From Streptomyces sp. NRRL B-3428 (GTDB lineage Bacteria; Actinomycetota; Actinomycetes; Streptomycetales; Streptomycetaceae): DNA of 64,000 nucleotides. Position numbers and translations under genes: made by a program. Shown here in pieces: positions 26,612 through 34,399 of the stretch; positions within the stretch are counted from its first letter, which is position 1; each line of letters starts with the position of its first letter. The stretch covers positions 1-64,000 of the forward strand of contig JOGW01000016.1 of NCBI GenBank assembly GCA_000721375.1, written 5' to 3'. The notes beneath the pieces are model-generated. The model had not been told where the DNA came from. It searched no databases and saw only the letters and a program-made list of their open reading frames with translations.

Positions 26612-27166
26612 ACCTTCGTATGCGCGGCGAGGTTGAGCTGGGGCGTCGCTGCTCTGCGCGTTCCCGGCCGTCGTCACCGCTCCTCCCTATGGCTCCCCGC
26701 TGACCGCTGTTCCATCGGGCACGCGGGGGGCATGCCCTATTCGTGGACGCGAGTGGCGTCGAGGGCTCGGGGGAACAGCGTCCAGTCGCCCTGTGGAGGT
26801 ATCTCCTGGCCGAAGTTCGCGTACCAGCCGGGGGACGAACCCACCCACGCGCAGGCGCGCCGTGAGCGCCCCAAGGGAGTGGTCATCATCCGTGACTGCT
26901 TGTCCAACGGTAAGGAGCGATGGATTCCAAGGTCGGCGGAGTCTCGATGGGCCGGCCAAGGAGCTGTCTTCTTGCCCTGGGTCTCGCAGGGGCTTGTGGT
27001 GACCTGCGTCTTGCCTGGCCACGCGCTGACCATTGGGTGGGAACTGGCTGTTGTCGGTGGTTGTCGGGTGCTGCCGCGTGGCCTCGGACGGCCCACAGAC
27101 GGCCCATCGGTCCCGGCCTCAGTCGGCGATATGGTCTCGACTGATCGTGCTTGAGAGGCTACGTGG
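26612..27166. other. non-coding or decayed stretch at the left edge of the accessory segment
   Basis: No convincing intact gene. On the minus strand 26886-26737 encodes a 49-residue run ending WYANFGQEIPPQGDW-TLFPRALDATRVHE, which looks like the C-terminus of a real protein, but there is no ribosome site and nothing coherent upstream. I read it as a gene remnant. Third-position GC falls here relative to the flanking core genes. Confidence 0.4.
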
Positions 27167-27637
27167 ATGACTGATGACGACGTGGTCGAGGCCGTGCGAG
27201 CCGCGCGCCAGATGGAGCCGCTGCCATCGCCCGCAACACCAGAGGCCGTTGCCGAGGCGGAGGCCCTCATCGGCTTTCCCCTGCCGCCGCTTCTGCGCCG
27301 CCTCTACCTCGAAGTGGCCAATGGAGGATTCGGCCCGGACTATGGAATCCTCGGGGTCCGGAGAGGAGCCTCCCACGGCGATTTCGAAGACATCGCCGAA
27401 CTGTACGAGGACGGCCCCGATCCGTCCGGGCGTATCCCCGCTGGCCTGGTGTTGCTCCATGACTGGGGCTGCACCATATGGTCGCTGGTCGACTTCCGGG
27501 ATCCCGCTGGCCCTATGTGGTGCAACCACGAAGGAGAGCTATGGCCACAGGGCATTTCCCTGGCCGAGTGGGTCGCTGGCACGGAAGCCGGAACCATCAC
27601 ACTGGACACGCTTTTGGCGAGCCAACCCAGTTCATAG
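27167..27637 (+). CDS. SMI1/KNR4 (SUKH)-family protein
   Basis: 156 residues. The SUKH pattern is visible: PEAVAEAEALIGFPLPPLLR, LYLEVANGGFGPDYGILGV, then LLHDWGCTIWSLVDF and a C-terminal LAEWVAGTEAGTI. In bacteria SUKH proteins are mostly immunity proteins against secreted nuclease or other toxins. No toxin gene is adjacent, so it is an orphan immunity gene or has a regulatory role. ATG at 27167; no strong ribosome site. Confidence 0.82.
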   Translation: MTDDDVVEAVRAARQMEPLPSPATPEAVAEAEALIGFPLPPLLRRLYLEVANGGFGPDYGILGVRRGASHGDFEDIAELYEDGPDPSGRIPAGLVLLHDWGCTIWSLVDFRDPAGPMWCNHEGELWPQGISLAEWVAGTEAGTITLDTLLASQPSS

Positions 27638-27639
27638 TT

Positions 27640-27674
27640 CGGTCTTGAAAGCCGTCGTGGCGCGAGTCACCGTG
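27640..27674 (+). other. fragment resembling tRNA-Ser(UGA), possible attachment-site scar
   Basis: The 35 bases begin with CGGTCTTGAAAGCCG, an anticodon arm whose loop CTTGAAA would hold UGA. They continue with a long variable arm (GTGGCGCGAGTCAC) and the first bases of a T stem, then diverge. The 5' half and the acceptor stem are absent. This looks like the internal part of a serine tRNA left by an integration or excision. Identification is from pattern memory, not from a search. Confidence 0.45.
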
Positions 27675-27863
27675 TCCTCTGATTCCCCTTCGGACCCCGC
27701 CCGTTCTGGCACGGATGTGGCACGGGCTTCCACCCGTGGTATCGCTACGGCCCGAAGCGCGTGATTCAAGGCGTGTCTATCGTGATCACGTTCCAAACCA
27801 CTTTCATTGATTGCCTGTTGAAGAGCAGGTACATCTAATCTGAGCGCTTAGGGAGGGGCGCCC

Positions 27864-28220
27864 GTGAAGCGTGACGTTCAGCTGGTGTATGACTTGGTGG
27901 CGGCCGTGCCGGGCTTCGAGGAACTGTTTGAGTGTCATGTCTTCAACCAGGATGGCGTGCTGCCCTACGTGTTCTTCATGCTGGATGTGGTTCCAGAGAC
28001 CGTTGCGTCGTTTCTTGGGGAAGAGGCCGATGCGGACTGGCGAGCCACATTGCGATTCCTGGAAGAGCAGTTCCGGCTCGATGTCCCCGAAGTGACCTCG
28101 GCGATAGTGACCGCGTTCCTTCTCCACCTGCCGGGGCCGCACCAGCCCGGATACGGCCTTGTTGACCACCTTGGGCCCGCTCTGAGTGCACGGTTCGCTC
28201 TGATCCGTCCGTCCGGTTGA
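27864..28220 (+). CDS. hypothetical protein in the accessory segment
   Basis: 118 residues from a GTG preceded by AGGGAGGGG. It begins VYDLVAAVPGFEELFECHV and ends HLPGPHQPGYGLVDHLGPA, with no membrane span or signal. I do not recognise the family for certain; it resembles short acidic actinomycete proteins found near polymorphic-toxin immunity genes (DUF7674-like at best). The coherent sequence and good ribosome site argue for a real gene. Confidence 0.6.
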   Translation: MKRDVQLVYDLVAAVPGFEELFECHVFNQDGVLPYVFFMLDVVPETVASFLGEEADADWRATLRFLEEQFRLDVPEVTSAIVTAFLLHLPGPHQPGYGLVDHLGPALSARFALIRPSG

Positions 28221-28242
28221 GGCGCACCCAAGGCCGGCTGTG

Positions 28243-28301
28243 CGGCTTTGGCCGGTGTTCTGCCTGGTTTGGGGTCGAGCATGATCAGGGGGCCGTACGC
28301 T
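28243..28301. repeat. 59-bp dispersed repeat, copy 1
   Basis: Matches 31556-31614 over 59 bases with about six differences; shared core GGTTTGGGGTCG, then GCATGATCAGGGGGCC. Both copies lie between genes in the accessory segment, in the same orientation, 3.3 kb apart. The rest of 28302-28575 holds no recognisable gene. Confidence 0.8.
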
Positions 28302-28575
28302 GATTGGCCACTCGGGCGGGTTTGTGACCTGCCACGAGTGGCCCCCTGGACTTTGCTCGACGCGGGACCCGGATCTGGGAGGTGGGCAAAGCCGTAGAGC
28401 CGGCCGCCCCCGCCGATGGACAACGACCGTGGAAGCGGGTCCGTCGACGTTGCACCGCCGCCGTGATCCGGCCTTAGTCGAAGCGCGCAACCCGTCTTTG
28501 ACCTGCACGTATTGCGCCCCCGCATGCCCCTCTGACCATGTGTTTTCGCCCCTTTGCGAGCGCGGGAGGGCGACG

Positions 28576-28996
28576 ACGTGTGTCGTTCGGGATGCCCGTG
28601 ATGCTCTCCGTGCCGCACTCACCCACGCCGTGGAAGAGGAGGAGATCGGCAAGGACGTCGCCTCCCTGGTGAAGGTGCCCAAGCCCCGTCGGCGTCGCAT
28701 CAAGCTGTGGTCGGTCGTGGAAGCGAGCCAGTTCCTCGCGGACGGGGCAGCTCGGGGTGACCACCTGTTCGCGGCCCGGATGCTCGTGCTCGGCCTCGGT
28801 CTGCGCCGTGGAGAGGTGCTCGGGCTCGCACGTGCAGTTCGCTCCTAGTGGGACTCAAGGTCCACCCGAAGGTGGCGCAGCGCATCCTGAGTCAATCGCA
28901 GATCGCGATGACGATGAAGGTCTACGCGGAGGCGAGCGAGTAAGAGGTGCGAAAGGCCGTACGCCGGCAGTCCGACGCCATAGGCCGAGTCTGAGC
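28576..28996 (+). pseudogene. tyrosine recombinase (integrase) remnant
   Basis: Frame 1 gives DARDALRAALTHAVEEEEIG, then VASLVKVPKPRRRRIK and MLVLGLGLRRGEVLGLA, the end of the core-binding domain and the first catalytic Arg region of an integrase. It stops at 28848. From 28852, in another frame, LKVHPKVAQRILSQSQIAM and TMKVYAEASE follow, the C-terminal block with the nucleophile Tyr. The middle, including the HxLR box, is missing, and the N-terminal DNA-binding part is absent. The gene is dead and marks an old integrated element. Confidence 0.82.
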
Positions 28997-29002
28997 CGGT
29001 GC

Positions 29003-29434
29003 CTAGATCCCCAGAGCCTGCCGGACCGCCACTAGCCGTGCCCTGGCCCCTTCGATCCACCCCTCCTTGAGATCCAGCGGAACGCTGACACAGATCTGTG
29101 TGCTCTGAGCATCGTGAACTTCGACGATGTACGGGTCCTCGGCCATGAACGTGATGTACGCGGCGCGTCCCCTGCTGGGCCATTGTGCGGCGAACACATC
29201 GCCCTCGTCCTGCTCGGTGTCCGCGTCGTCATCCTCGACCGCGTCCAGGAGATTGCCCCAGTCACCGATGTCCTCGGCGTTGAGGTCCACCAGCACCGCG
29301 GCGTTCACGAAGCCACTGGAGATGACAATCTCAGCGTCGTGGTACTCGGGCTGCGTCGACAGCACCCGTACGACGACGCTCTGCGCCCCATCGTCCAAGC
29401 GGATCAGTTCGAGCGGCTCGGCACTATCGGTCAC
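29003..29434 (-). CDS. DUF5959-like protein
   Basis: 143 residues from the GTG at 29434, with GGAGGGGGA upstream. Pattern: ELIRLDDGAQSVVVRVL, EIVISSGFVNAAVLVDLNA, DWGNLLDAVEDDDAD, and a C-terminal GWIEGARARLVAVRQALGI. This matches my memory of DUF5959, a Streptomyces family of unknown role often near immunity genes. Acidic, cytoplasmic. Its stop is six bases from the integrase remnant. Confidence 0.65.
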   Translation of the reverse strand: MTDSAEPLELIRLDDGAQSVVVRVLSTQPEYHDAEIVISSGFVNAAVLVDLNAEDIGDWGNLLDAVEDDDADTEQDEGDVFAAQWPSRGRAAYITFMAEDPYIVEVHDAQSTQICVSVPLDLKEGWIEGARARLVAVRQALGI

Positions 29435-29455
29435 GGCTCCCCCTCCGGCTGACAC

Positions 29456-29481
29456 GGTAGCTGTACTTCGCTGCCGCACGG
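29456..29481. repeat. 26-bp upstream element, copy 1
   Basis: GGTAGCTGTACTTCGCTGCC and six more bases. It matches 31170-31195 at 22 of 26 positions, and both copies lie just upstream of a minus-strand gene (starts at 29434 and 31138). It may be a shared promoter or operator. Confidence 0.55.
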
Positions 29482-29489
29482 GCAAAGAT

Positions 29490-29520
29490 AAAGACCCTGG
29501 GATGATCTCCCGGGGTCTTT
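29490..29520 (-). terminator. terminator downstream of the tRNA-Arg fragment
   Basis: Thirteen-base arms (29490-29502 and 29508-29520, one mismatch) with a 5-base loop, followed on the minus strand by TATCTTTGCC. It lies seven bases beyond the 3' end of the tRNA-like fragment, where a tRNA terminator is expected. Confidence 0.75.
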
Positions 29521-29526
29521 GACCTG

Positions 29527-29570
29527 TGTGCACTCGGCAGGATTCGAACCTGCAACCTTCTGATCTGTAG
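29527..29570 (-). other. 3' fragment of a tRNA-Arg gene, probable attachment-site scar
   Basis: The minus strand reads an anticodon-loop end, then GATCAGAAGGTTGCAGG and an intact T arm (29537-29553, GCAGGTTCGAATCCTGC), then the 3' acceptor half. This is the 3' half of a tRNA-Arg(ACG)-like gene; the 5' half is absent. Such 3' fragments arise when elements integrate into tRNA genes. It sits 0.5 kb from the integrase remnant. Confidence 0.7.
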
Positions 29571-29678
29571 CTCTACAGAGAACGGTCGGTCATGGTCATA
29601 CCGGCCGAAGTTGAGGCCATGGCGCCCTGTGCTGAACGAGGGCGGTTGCTGTGGTTGCGGGCCTTCGCTGCTGTGCGG

Positions 29679-29984
29679 CTACTCGGCGCCCTCGGCCCAC
29701 GCGCGGAACAGGGTGAGCACCTCGGTGAGCTTGTTCGGTCCACATGACGCTTCGAAGCGTCGTTCCTGGACGCGAGTGAAGATCCAGTCGATTTCGCTGC
29801 GTCGAATGCTCTGCGCCGAGTAGTCCCTGGCTTCGAGGGAGGTTTCCTCAAGGTCGATGGCAACCGTCCACCCTGGGTTGTCGAGTGGTCCGATCTTGAT
29901 GCCCCAGGAGTGCTCCCAATCACCGTCGCACTGTTCGGAGTACCAGCGCTGGAGCCAGTCGAAGGAGTGCTCGGTGCTGTTCAT
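29679..29984 (-). CDS. Imm53-family immunity protein
   Basis: 101 residues from the ATG at 29984. FDWLQRWYSEQCDGDWEHSW, then GPLDNPGWTVAIDLEET, is the Imm53 signature. Imm53 proteins are predicted immunity partners of polymorphic toxins. No toxin gene lies nearby, so it is an orphan here. Cytoplasmic and intact. Confidence 0.85.
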   Translation of the reverse strand: MNSTEHSFDWLQRWYSEQCDGDWEHSWGIKIGPLDNPGWTVAIDLEETSLEARDYSAQSIRRSEIDWIFTRVQERRFEASCGPNKLTEVLTLFRAWAEGAE

Positions 29985-30208
29985 GGCCAGGATCTTAGGC
30001 ATCGCGCCGAGGCTGGGGCGAGCGCTTAAAAGATGTGGCCACCTACCCTGACATGCGGCGCACGTCTTGTCGGCGGTGCGGCCCAAGTCTTCGGCAGTCC
30101 GCGAGTGTCTGCACTCGTTGCCGTCAGCGCTGCTGTCACTGCCGACTGCCCGGCGATACTTCAGGCGAGACCTAGTCTCTCGATGTGCAGTATGCAACCG
30201 TGTCGACC

Positions 30209-30583
30209 ATGGACCTGACTGCGTACCGCGGCTGTTTCTTGGGCTCGGTTTCCATGCACGCCACCGCCTACGAAGACGCCGGGATGAGCATTGAGTTGAC
30301 CGACGGGCCAAATGCGGTTGTGGTGCTCGAATTCAAGCATGTGGTGCGTATCGCCATGGACGACTACGGCGATTGGTGCGGATTCTTCGATGACTTCGAG
30401 GTCCGGGAGCTCCCTCGTGACGGCCCATGGCCGAACGAAGCCAAGCACCTGCTCCACCATCACAACAACGAATCAGCGATGCTGTGGGTGCGCCTGATTG
30501 GCCCGACAGAGATCGACATCGTCGCTCGGGAACTCATCGTGAAGCCAACGGGTGCACCGATTACCGTCCAAACTCGGCCGTAG
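30209..30583 (+). CDS. hypothetical protein
   Basis: 124 residues from the ATG at 30209 (GTG at 30185 is an alternative). The text reads as a beta-rich globular protein (MSIELTDGPNAVVVLEFKH, then GDWCGFFDDFEVRELPRDG). No known motif. Its surroundings (Imm53, DUF5959, SUKH) suggest an immunity-type or stand-alone accessory protein; that is inference. Confidence 0.55.
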   Translation: MDLTAYRGCFLGSVSMHATAYEDAGMSIELTDGPNAVVVLEFKHVVRIAMDDYGDWCGFFDDFEVRELPRDGPWPNEAKHLLHHHNNESAMLWVRLIGPTEIDIVARELIVKPTGAPITVQTRP

Positions 30584-30802
30584 CTATCCCCTCGATGCGA
30601 ACTATCGGCATCACGGTCGCTGAGGGGGTATTGCGGTCGGTAGTGGTCGGCATGGTTGCTGTACTTCCGTGCTGTACAGCGCCCTTGGCTGTCAGTGCTC
30701 CATGACCCTGTGCTCAACTTCGGCCGCTTTGACCGCGACCGACCCGTTCCCTCTAGAGCTACGGATCAAAGGCGGTCAATGCAACACGTGAGCCCCTCGG
30801 GA

Positions 30803-31138
30803 TTACGGCGTTACTGATGGCATAGGTGGAGCCCCGCGGCAAAACTTCAGAACACAGCCAAGGACCACCAGGCGTCCGGCCGACACACGGAGGCTGGCCT
30901 CAACGACGTGATCGAACTCCGCACTGTCGTCGATCGGTTCCTGCGGCAGAACTTCGATAGTGACAGACACATTGACGTTGACAGTTGTGCCGATACCCAG
31001 CGCATCCCGCGCTACTGCAAGCTGATCGTGAGCTGCTTGCTCTGTCCACGCATCACCGAGATCAAGGTCTGAGTCGGCGTCGCATACCTGTATCTGGTGG
31101 TAGTCGGCGAAGAGCGTGAACTCCGTCGTTGTCGTCAT
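30803..31138 (-). CDS. hypothetical protein, probably C-terminally truncated
   Basis: 111 residues from the ATG at 31138. MTTTTEFTLFADYHQIQVCD, then DAWTEQAAHDQLAVARDALG, and VVEASLRVSAGRLVVLGCV resemble a common Streptomyces hypothetical family that is longer. Here the family-like text ends at GCV and unrelated residues follow to the stop, so the last third has been lost or frameshifted. Function unknown. Confidence 0.55.
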   Translation of the reverse strand: MTTTTEFTLFADYHQIQVCDADSDLDLGDAWTEQAAHDQLAVARDALGIGTTVNVNVSVTIEVLPQEPIDDSAEFDHVVEASLRVSAGRLVVLGCVLKFCRGAPPMPSVTP

Positions 31139-31169
31139 GGCGACCACTGCCGAACAGGCACGGTGCTGT

Positions 31170-31195
31170 GGTTGTTGTACTTCGCTGCAGCATGG
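31170..31195. repeat. 26-bp upstream element, copy 2
   Basis: GGTTGTTGTACTTCGCTGCA and six more bases, 32 bases upstream of the ATG at 31138 on the minus strand; 22 of 26 positions agree with copy 1. A shorter match (GGTTGCTGTACTTC) is at 30654-30667. Confidence 0.55.
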
Positions 31196-31263
31196 CTGGG
31201 ACTCGTCGTTGTTCGTCCGCGTCGGCATGTGGCACGCAAGGCCGACGCGGACGTCTTCTCCTG

Positions 31264-31455
31264 TCAGGGGATGTCGAGCTCGCAGACATTGAGGGCGATG
31301 TTGACGTCGCCGGAAAGCGTCACGTCGGCAATGACGCTGCCGCTGCCGCAGTCGCCAACTTGGATGGGATCGGCCTGTGCGCTGCCCGCTACGGCGAGTG
31401 AGGCGCCCGCCGCCAGGAACAGCGAGGCAAAGGCGAGAGCTAGGCGTCTGGCCAT
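31264..31455 (-). CDS. small secreted protein
   Basis: 63 residues from the ATG at 31455. A signal peptide is clear: MARR, a hydrophobic core to about residue 22, and a cleavage site after AGSAQA (residue 28). The mature part is about 35 residues with two cysteines (VGDCGSGSVIADVTL, then NVCELDIP), enough for one disulfide. I see only faint likeness to chaplins and do not assign it. Ribosome site AGGAGG-like upstream. Confidence 0.65.
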   Translation of the reverse strand: MARRLALAFASLFLAAGASLAVAGSAQADPIQVGDCGSGSVIADVTLSGDVNIALNVCELDIP

Positions 31456-31555
31456 GATCTCTACCTCCTGTACTTCAAGTAGATCAACGCTACGCCTGGG
31501 GCTGGGGGATCGCATGTCGAGTCAAGCCCTCAGAAGGCACCGAAGGGTGGCGGAA

Positions 31556-31614
31556 CGGCTTTGGCCGGTGTCCTGCCCGGTTTGGGGTCGGGCATGATCA
31601 GGGGGCCCTGCGCT
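31556..31614. repeat. 59-bp dispersed repeat, copy 2
   Basis: Same sequence as 28243-28301 with about six substitutions. In this copy TGCCCG-N9-CGGGCA forms a perfect small stem that is imperfect in copy 1, so no compensatory changes support a conserved RNA fold. Confidence 0.8.
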
Positions 31615-31698
31615 CCGCCGTGGCAGGGACGCGACAACGCTAGGGTGGCCACTCGCGGAATCGGTTGCATTTTGCTCACGTTGCGACAGGGGGCTTCG

Positions 31699-32330
31699 GT
31701 GAACCGTCTGGGATGGGCCGTGTCGATTGCGGCTTCTGTAATGCTGGCTGGTTGCAGTAGTTCCAACGGCGTGAATCCGTCAACGTCAGGGCAGGCGCCA
31801 GGCGAGGGCAAGCCTCAGCGTTATCGACTCACCATGCCGACCACCGTGGCTGAGGGTCGGTACAAACGCGATCAGGACGCAGCCGACCCCGATCGCACTC
31901 TGGCAGAGATCATGAAAGTCAGGTCCAGGACGCCACGGCGGCCTTCGGCGCCTATAGCCCCACCCGCGAGGACACACAGAGTGGCTCTGTCCTCACCGTA
32001 ACGGGCGTGTACGGAACCGTCCTCAGCCCCGTGACCGCGCGCGACGAACTCGTGAAGGTGCTGGACCGGCGCGACGAGGACCCGGAGATCCATGTAGGCC
32101 CTCGAATGATCACTCCAGCTGGTTCACAGGAGCCGTTGCAATGCCGCGTGGCAGAGAGGCTCTTGGTGGGAACCGAATACACCTCTGAGTACGCGTCATG
32201 CACATGGGCGGATGCCTCGACTGTAGTGACGGTATCGAGGAATGTGACTTCCGGTGGAGCAGAGGATGTAGATCTCGTGGGCTTCGCCTCAGTGGTTGGC
32301 GCGATCCGTGACGATGTCCGAGTGGGCTAG
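31699..32330 (+). pseudogene. frameshifted lipoprotein gene
   Basis: A GTG at 31699 opens a lipoprotein signal (RLGWAVSIAASVMLAGCSSS) with a lipobox ending at Cys. The frame runs through KPQRYRLTMPTTVAEGRYKR to about 31918. The matching continuation (VQDATAAFGAYSPTRED, then SGSVLTVTGVYGTVLSP) is in another frame and reaches a stop at 32330. One small indel near 31918-31922 separates the halves. Before the break this was a membrane-anchored protein of about 210 residues. Family unknown. Confidence 0.7.
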
Positions 32331-32566
32331 GAAGACCATCTGTCGGCGTAGGCGGACCCGACACTTGCGCTAGAAGGTCATGGTCACTGGCCGTGTGCCA
32401 GGTGCGGCCAGGCCGCCCGTCTTCAAGTGGGACCACTCAAATCCGCTACTGTACGCGGCCGTTGATGGCAGCTGCGGATGTCAGAACCGAATCGGTGCGG
32501 CGCTCGTGCGACTACTTGGCAGGTCTCAGGTATGCGGCGTCGATGTCCTAGCAGGCGTCAGGTTCA

Positions 32567-32881
32567 GTGACTGTCGGCAGGCCGTTGCTGGTCAGAATGT
32601 ACGCCCCGCCGTGGCGCCTTGATTCGCCAGGCATCCCATTGATCAAGGTCTTGCGCACGATAGCTGCGCAACAGACCGAGAAGCTGAGCGATGATGCGTT
32701 CACGCAGGCCGTTCCCGAAGACCCTGATTCCTTGCGCGAGCCTTGGTTCGTGCCGGCTGCTCCAACCTTGGCGGAACTGGACCAGGAGCTCCCAGCCCAA
32801 ATCGTGTCACCGACCTCTTCGAGGTGCGCGGCATCCATCGTTGATCGACGATGCCCGTGGGAGGCGATATGGGCGACCTGA
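32567..32881 (+). CDS. uncertain hypothetical protein
   Basis: Up to 104 residues from a GTG, or about 94 from the ATG at 32597. The middle (AAQQTEKLSDDAFTQAVPED, then AAPTLAELDQELPAQIV) reads like real protein. No ribosome site stands out and no family is recognised. It overlaps the next small gene by 13 bases. The stretch 32331-32566 before it holds nothing I can support. Confidence 0.35.
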   Translation: MTVGRPLLVRMYAPPWRLDSPGIPLIKVLRTIAAQQTEKLSDDAFTQAVPEDPDSLREPWFVPAAPTLAELDQELPAQIVSPTSSRCAASIVDRRCPWEAIWAT

Positions 32882-33042
32882 TCTTGCCGGTCCTGAGGTT
32901 CCTCTGGGGCGCCGTGGAAATCGCGTTGGAGTTGCCGGACAGGTTCTGGTCCTGGTTGCGCAGGACTCGGCTCGGTCGTGGACTTGCTCGGTTGCGGCCG
33001 GGCTCAGGGAAGGGACGGCGCCGTAGCCGGGGTGGTGGCTGA
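32869..33042 (+). CDS. small amphipathic protein
   Basis: 57 residues from the ATG at 32869, with GGGAGGCGAT just upstream. It opens MGDLILPVLRFLWGAVEIAL, a helix long enough to span or lie on the membrane, and ends in an Arg/Gly-rich tail. This could be a small membrane protein. No homology is claimed. Confidence 0.45.
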   Translation: MGDLILPVLRFLWGAVEIALELPDRFWSWLRRTRLGRGLARLRPGSGKGRRRSRGGG

Positions 33043-33051
33043 GCACCTTCG

Positions 33052-33693
33052 TCACTCCATCCATCCCAATTCCCGGTGCACGCTGTCGACCTCGTCCCCG
33101 TTCAACCACTGCAGGCGCAGAGTCGTGCCTCGAAGAGGGAAGGTGTCCGCCGCCCATGCCCGAAGTTCCTGCGCCACCTGCTCGTCCTGGATGACGCCGT
33201 CCTCGAACTCGTACGGGAGCGCCGGATGTTCAGGAGTGGTGCGCAACAGGCCCCACTCGGGCAGTTCACCGACGTTCTCGCGCCTTCTACGCCAGAACGG
33301 CCCTAGCTCCTCCCACCAGACGACCAGCCGCACCCCAAGACGTCCCACCGGTTCCTCGCCGTCGTAGACGGTCGCCGCTGCTCTCCGGTAGCGCTGCAGA
33401 GCGCGATCCGCGCACGCGTCCTCGCAGAGATCGCACCGAAGCCAGTCGTCCAACGCGCGCCACGTCCGACCATCAGGGATTTCGATCAAGTTCTCCCAGG
33501 GAAAGCCGCACAGCGCCTCGCATTCCGGGGAAGGCTGCAAGTGGCACGTCGCCGTGGGCTCGGCCGAGTTGATCTCGTAGACCATGCGGGTCTGCGACTC
33601 CCAGGGCAGCACGTCGAGGATGCGCCGCCAACCATGACGAGGTGGCGGCCAGCCCAGCCGTTCCGTTGAGACGATCAACGATTCCTCGGTCAC
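33052..33693 (-). CDS. hypothetical protein with cysteine pairs
   Basis: 213 residues from the GTG at 33693. Cysteine pairs occur in ECEALCGFPW and LRCDLCEDACADRAL, possibly a metal site. An aromatic-rich middle (LVVWWEELGPFWRRRRENV) follows, then a C-terminus (DEVDSVHRELGWME). I do not recognise the family. It borders the response-regulator gene at the right edge of the accessory segment. Confidence 0.55.
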   Translation of the reverse strand: MTEESLIVSTERLGWPPPRHGWRRILDVLPWESQTRMVYEINSAEPTATCHLQPSPECEALCGFPWENLIEIPDGRTWRALDDWLRCDLCEDACADRALQRYRRAAATVYDGEEPVGRLGVRLVVWWEELGPFWRRRRENVGELPEWGLLRTTPEHPALPYEFEDGVIQDEQVAQELRAWAADTFPLRGTTLRLQWLNGDEVDSVHRELGWME

Positions 33694-33763
33694 AGGCTCA
33701 TGATCACACCGAGGCTGCTGGGCCGCATTTGAGCACGGCGCCCGCTGCTCGACCACCGCGGCC

Positions 33764-34399
33764 TCAGCGGCGAATGAGCCCCAACTCCGTGGCGCTGGCC
33801 ACAGCGGCCGTACGGGAGTCCACCCCCAACTTGGCGTACACGCGCGCCAGATGGGACTTCACGGTGCCCTCAGTGAGGTGCAGACGGGTGCCGATCGCCT
33901 GGTTGGACAGCCCTTCTGCGACGAGCGTGAGGACCTCGGTCTCGCGCCTGGTCAGCGTCGTCGCAGGTGTGCGGAGGCGGTTCATCAGACGGTCGGCGAC
34001 GGCGGAGGCGAGGATCGTGCGGCCGGCGGCGGCCGTGCGTACTGCCGCGGCCAGCTCCTCGGGTGGGGCGTCCTTGAGGAGATATCCGGTGGCGCCCGCC
34101 TCGATCGCGGGCAGGGTGTCGGCGTCGGAGTCGTACGTCGTGACGACCAGGACCCGGGGGGCGCCGGGCCGTGCGGTGATCAGCGCGGTGGCCTCCGCGC
34201 CGCCCATGCCCTTGCCGAACTGGAGATCCATCAGGACGACGTCGATATCCCCCTCGCCGGCGCGGGCCACCGCGTCCTCCGCGGTCGCGGCCTCCGCCGC
34301 CACGGTGAGACCGGGCTCGGTCTCCAGGACCGCACGCAGTCCGGCCCGCACTACGGGATGGTCGTCGGCCAGGAGAAGGCGGATGGGGGTGTCGTTCAT
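33764..34399 (-). CDS. NarL/LuxR-type response regulator
   Basis: 211 residues from the ATG at 34399. Receiver domain 1-120 with phospho-acceptor Asp58 (VVLMDLQFGKG), Asp12/Asp13 and Lys in the YLLKD motif. LuxR-type helix-turn-helix at about 145-205 (LTRRETEVLTLVAEGLSNQ, IGTRLHLTEGTVKSHLARVY). Its start overlaps the histidine kinase stop by four bases. The pair probably controls the divergent ABC transporter at 35799. Confidence 0.93.
   Translation of the reverse strand: MNDTPIRLLLADDHPVVRAGLRAVLETEPGLTVAAEAATAEDAVARAGEGDIDVVLMDLQFGKGMGGAEATALITARPGAPRVLVVTTYDSDADTLPAIEAGATGYLLKDAPPEELAAAVRTAAAGRTILASAVADRLMNRLRTPATTLTRRETEVLTLVAEGLSNQAIGTRLHLTEGTVKSHLARVYAKLGVDSRTAAVASATELGLIRR

Noticed and set aside
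26633..27154. Plus-strand open frame of 173 codons in the gap before the SUKH gene
   Set aside because: No ribosome site, no domain, poor third-position bias, and better explained as decayed sequence.
28430..28545. Minus-strand peptide containing YVQVKDGLRA, reminiscent of a GntR regulator N-terminus
   Set aside because: Only about ten residues match and nothing downstream supports a GntR helix-turn-helix; kept as a possible but unsupported remnant.
32380..32622. Plus-strand open frame of 80 codons
   Set aside because: Overlaps the next candidate, has no ribosome site, and its composition does not look coding.
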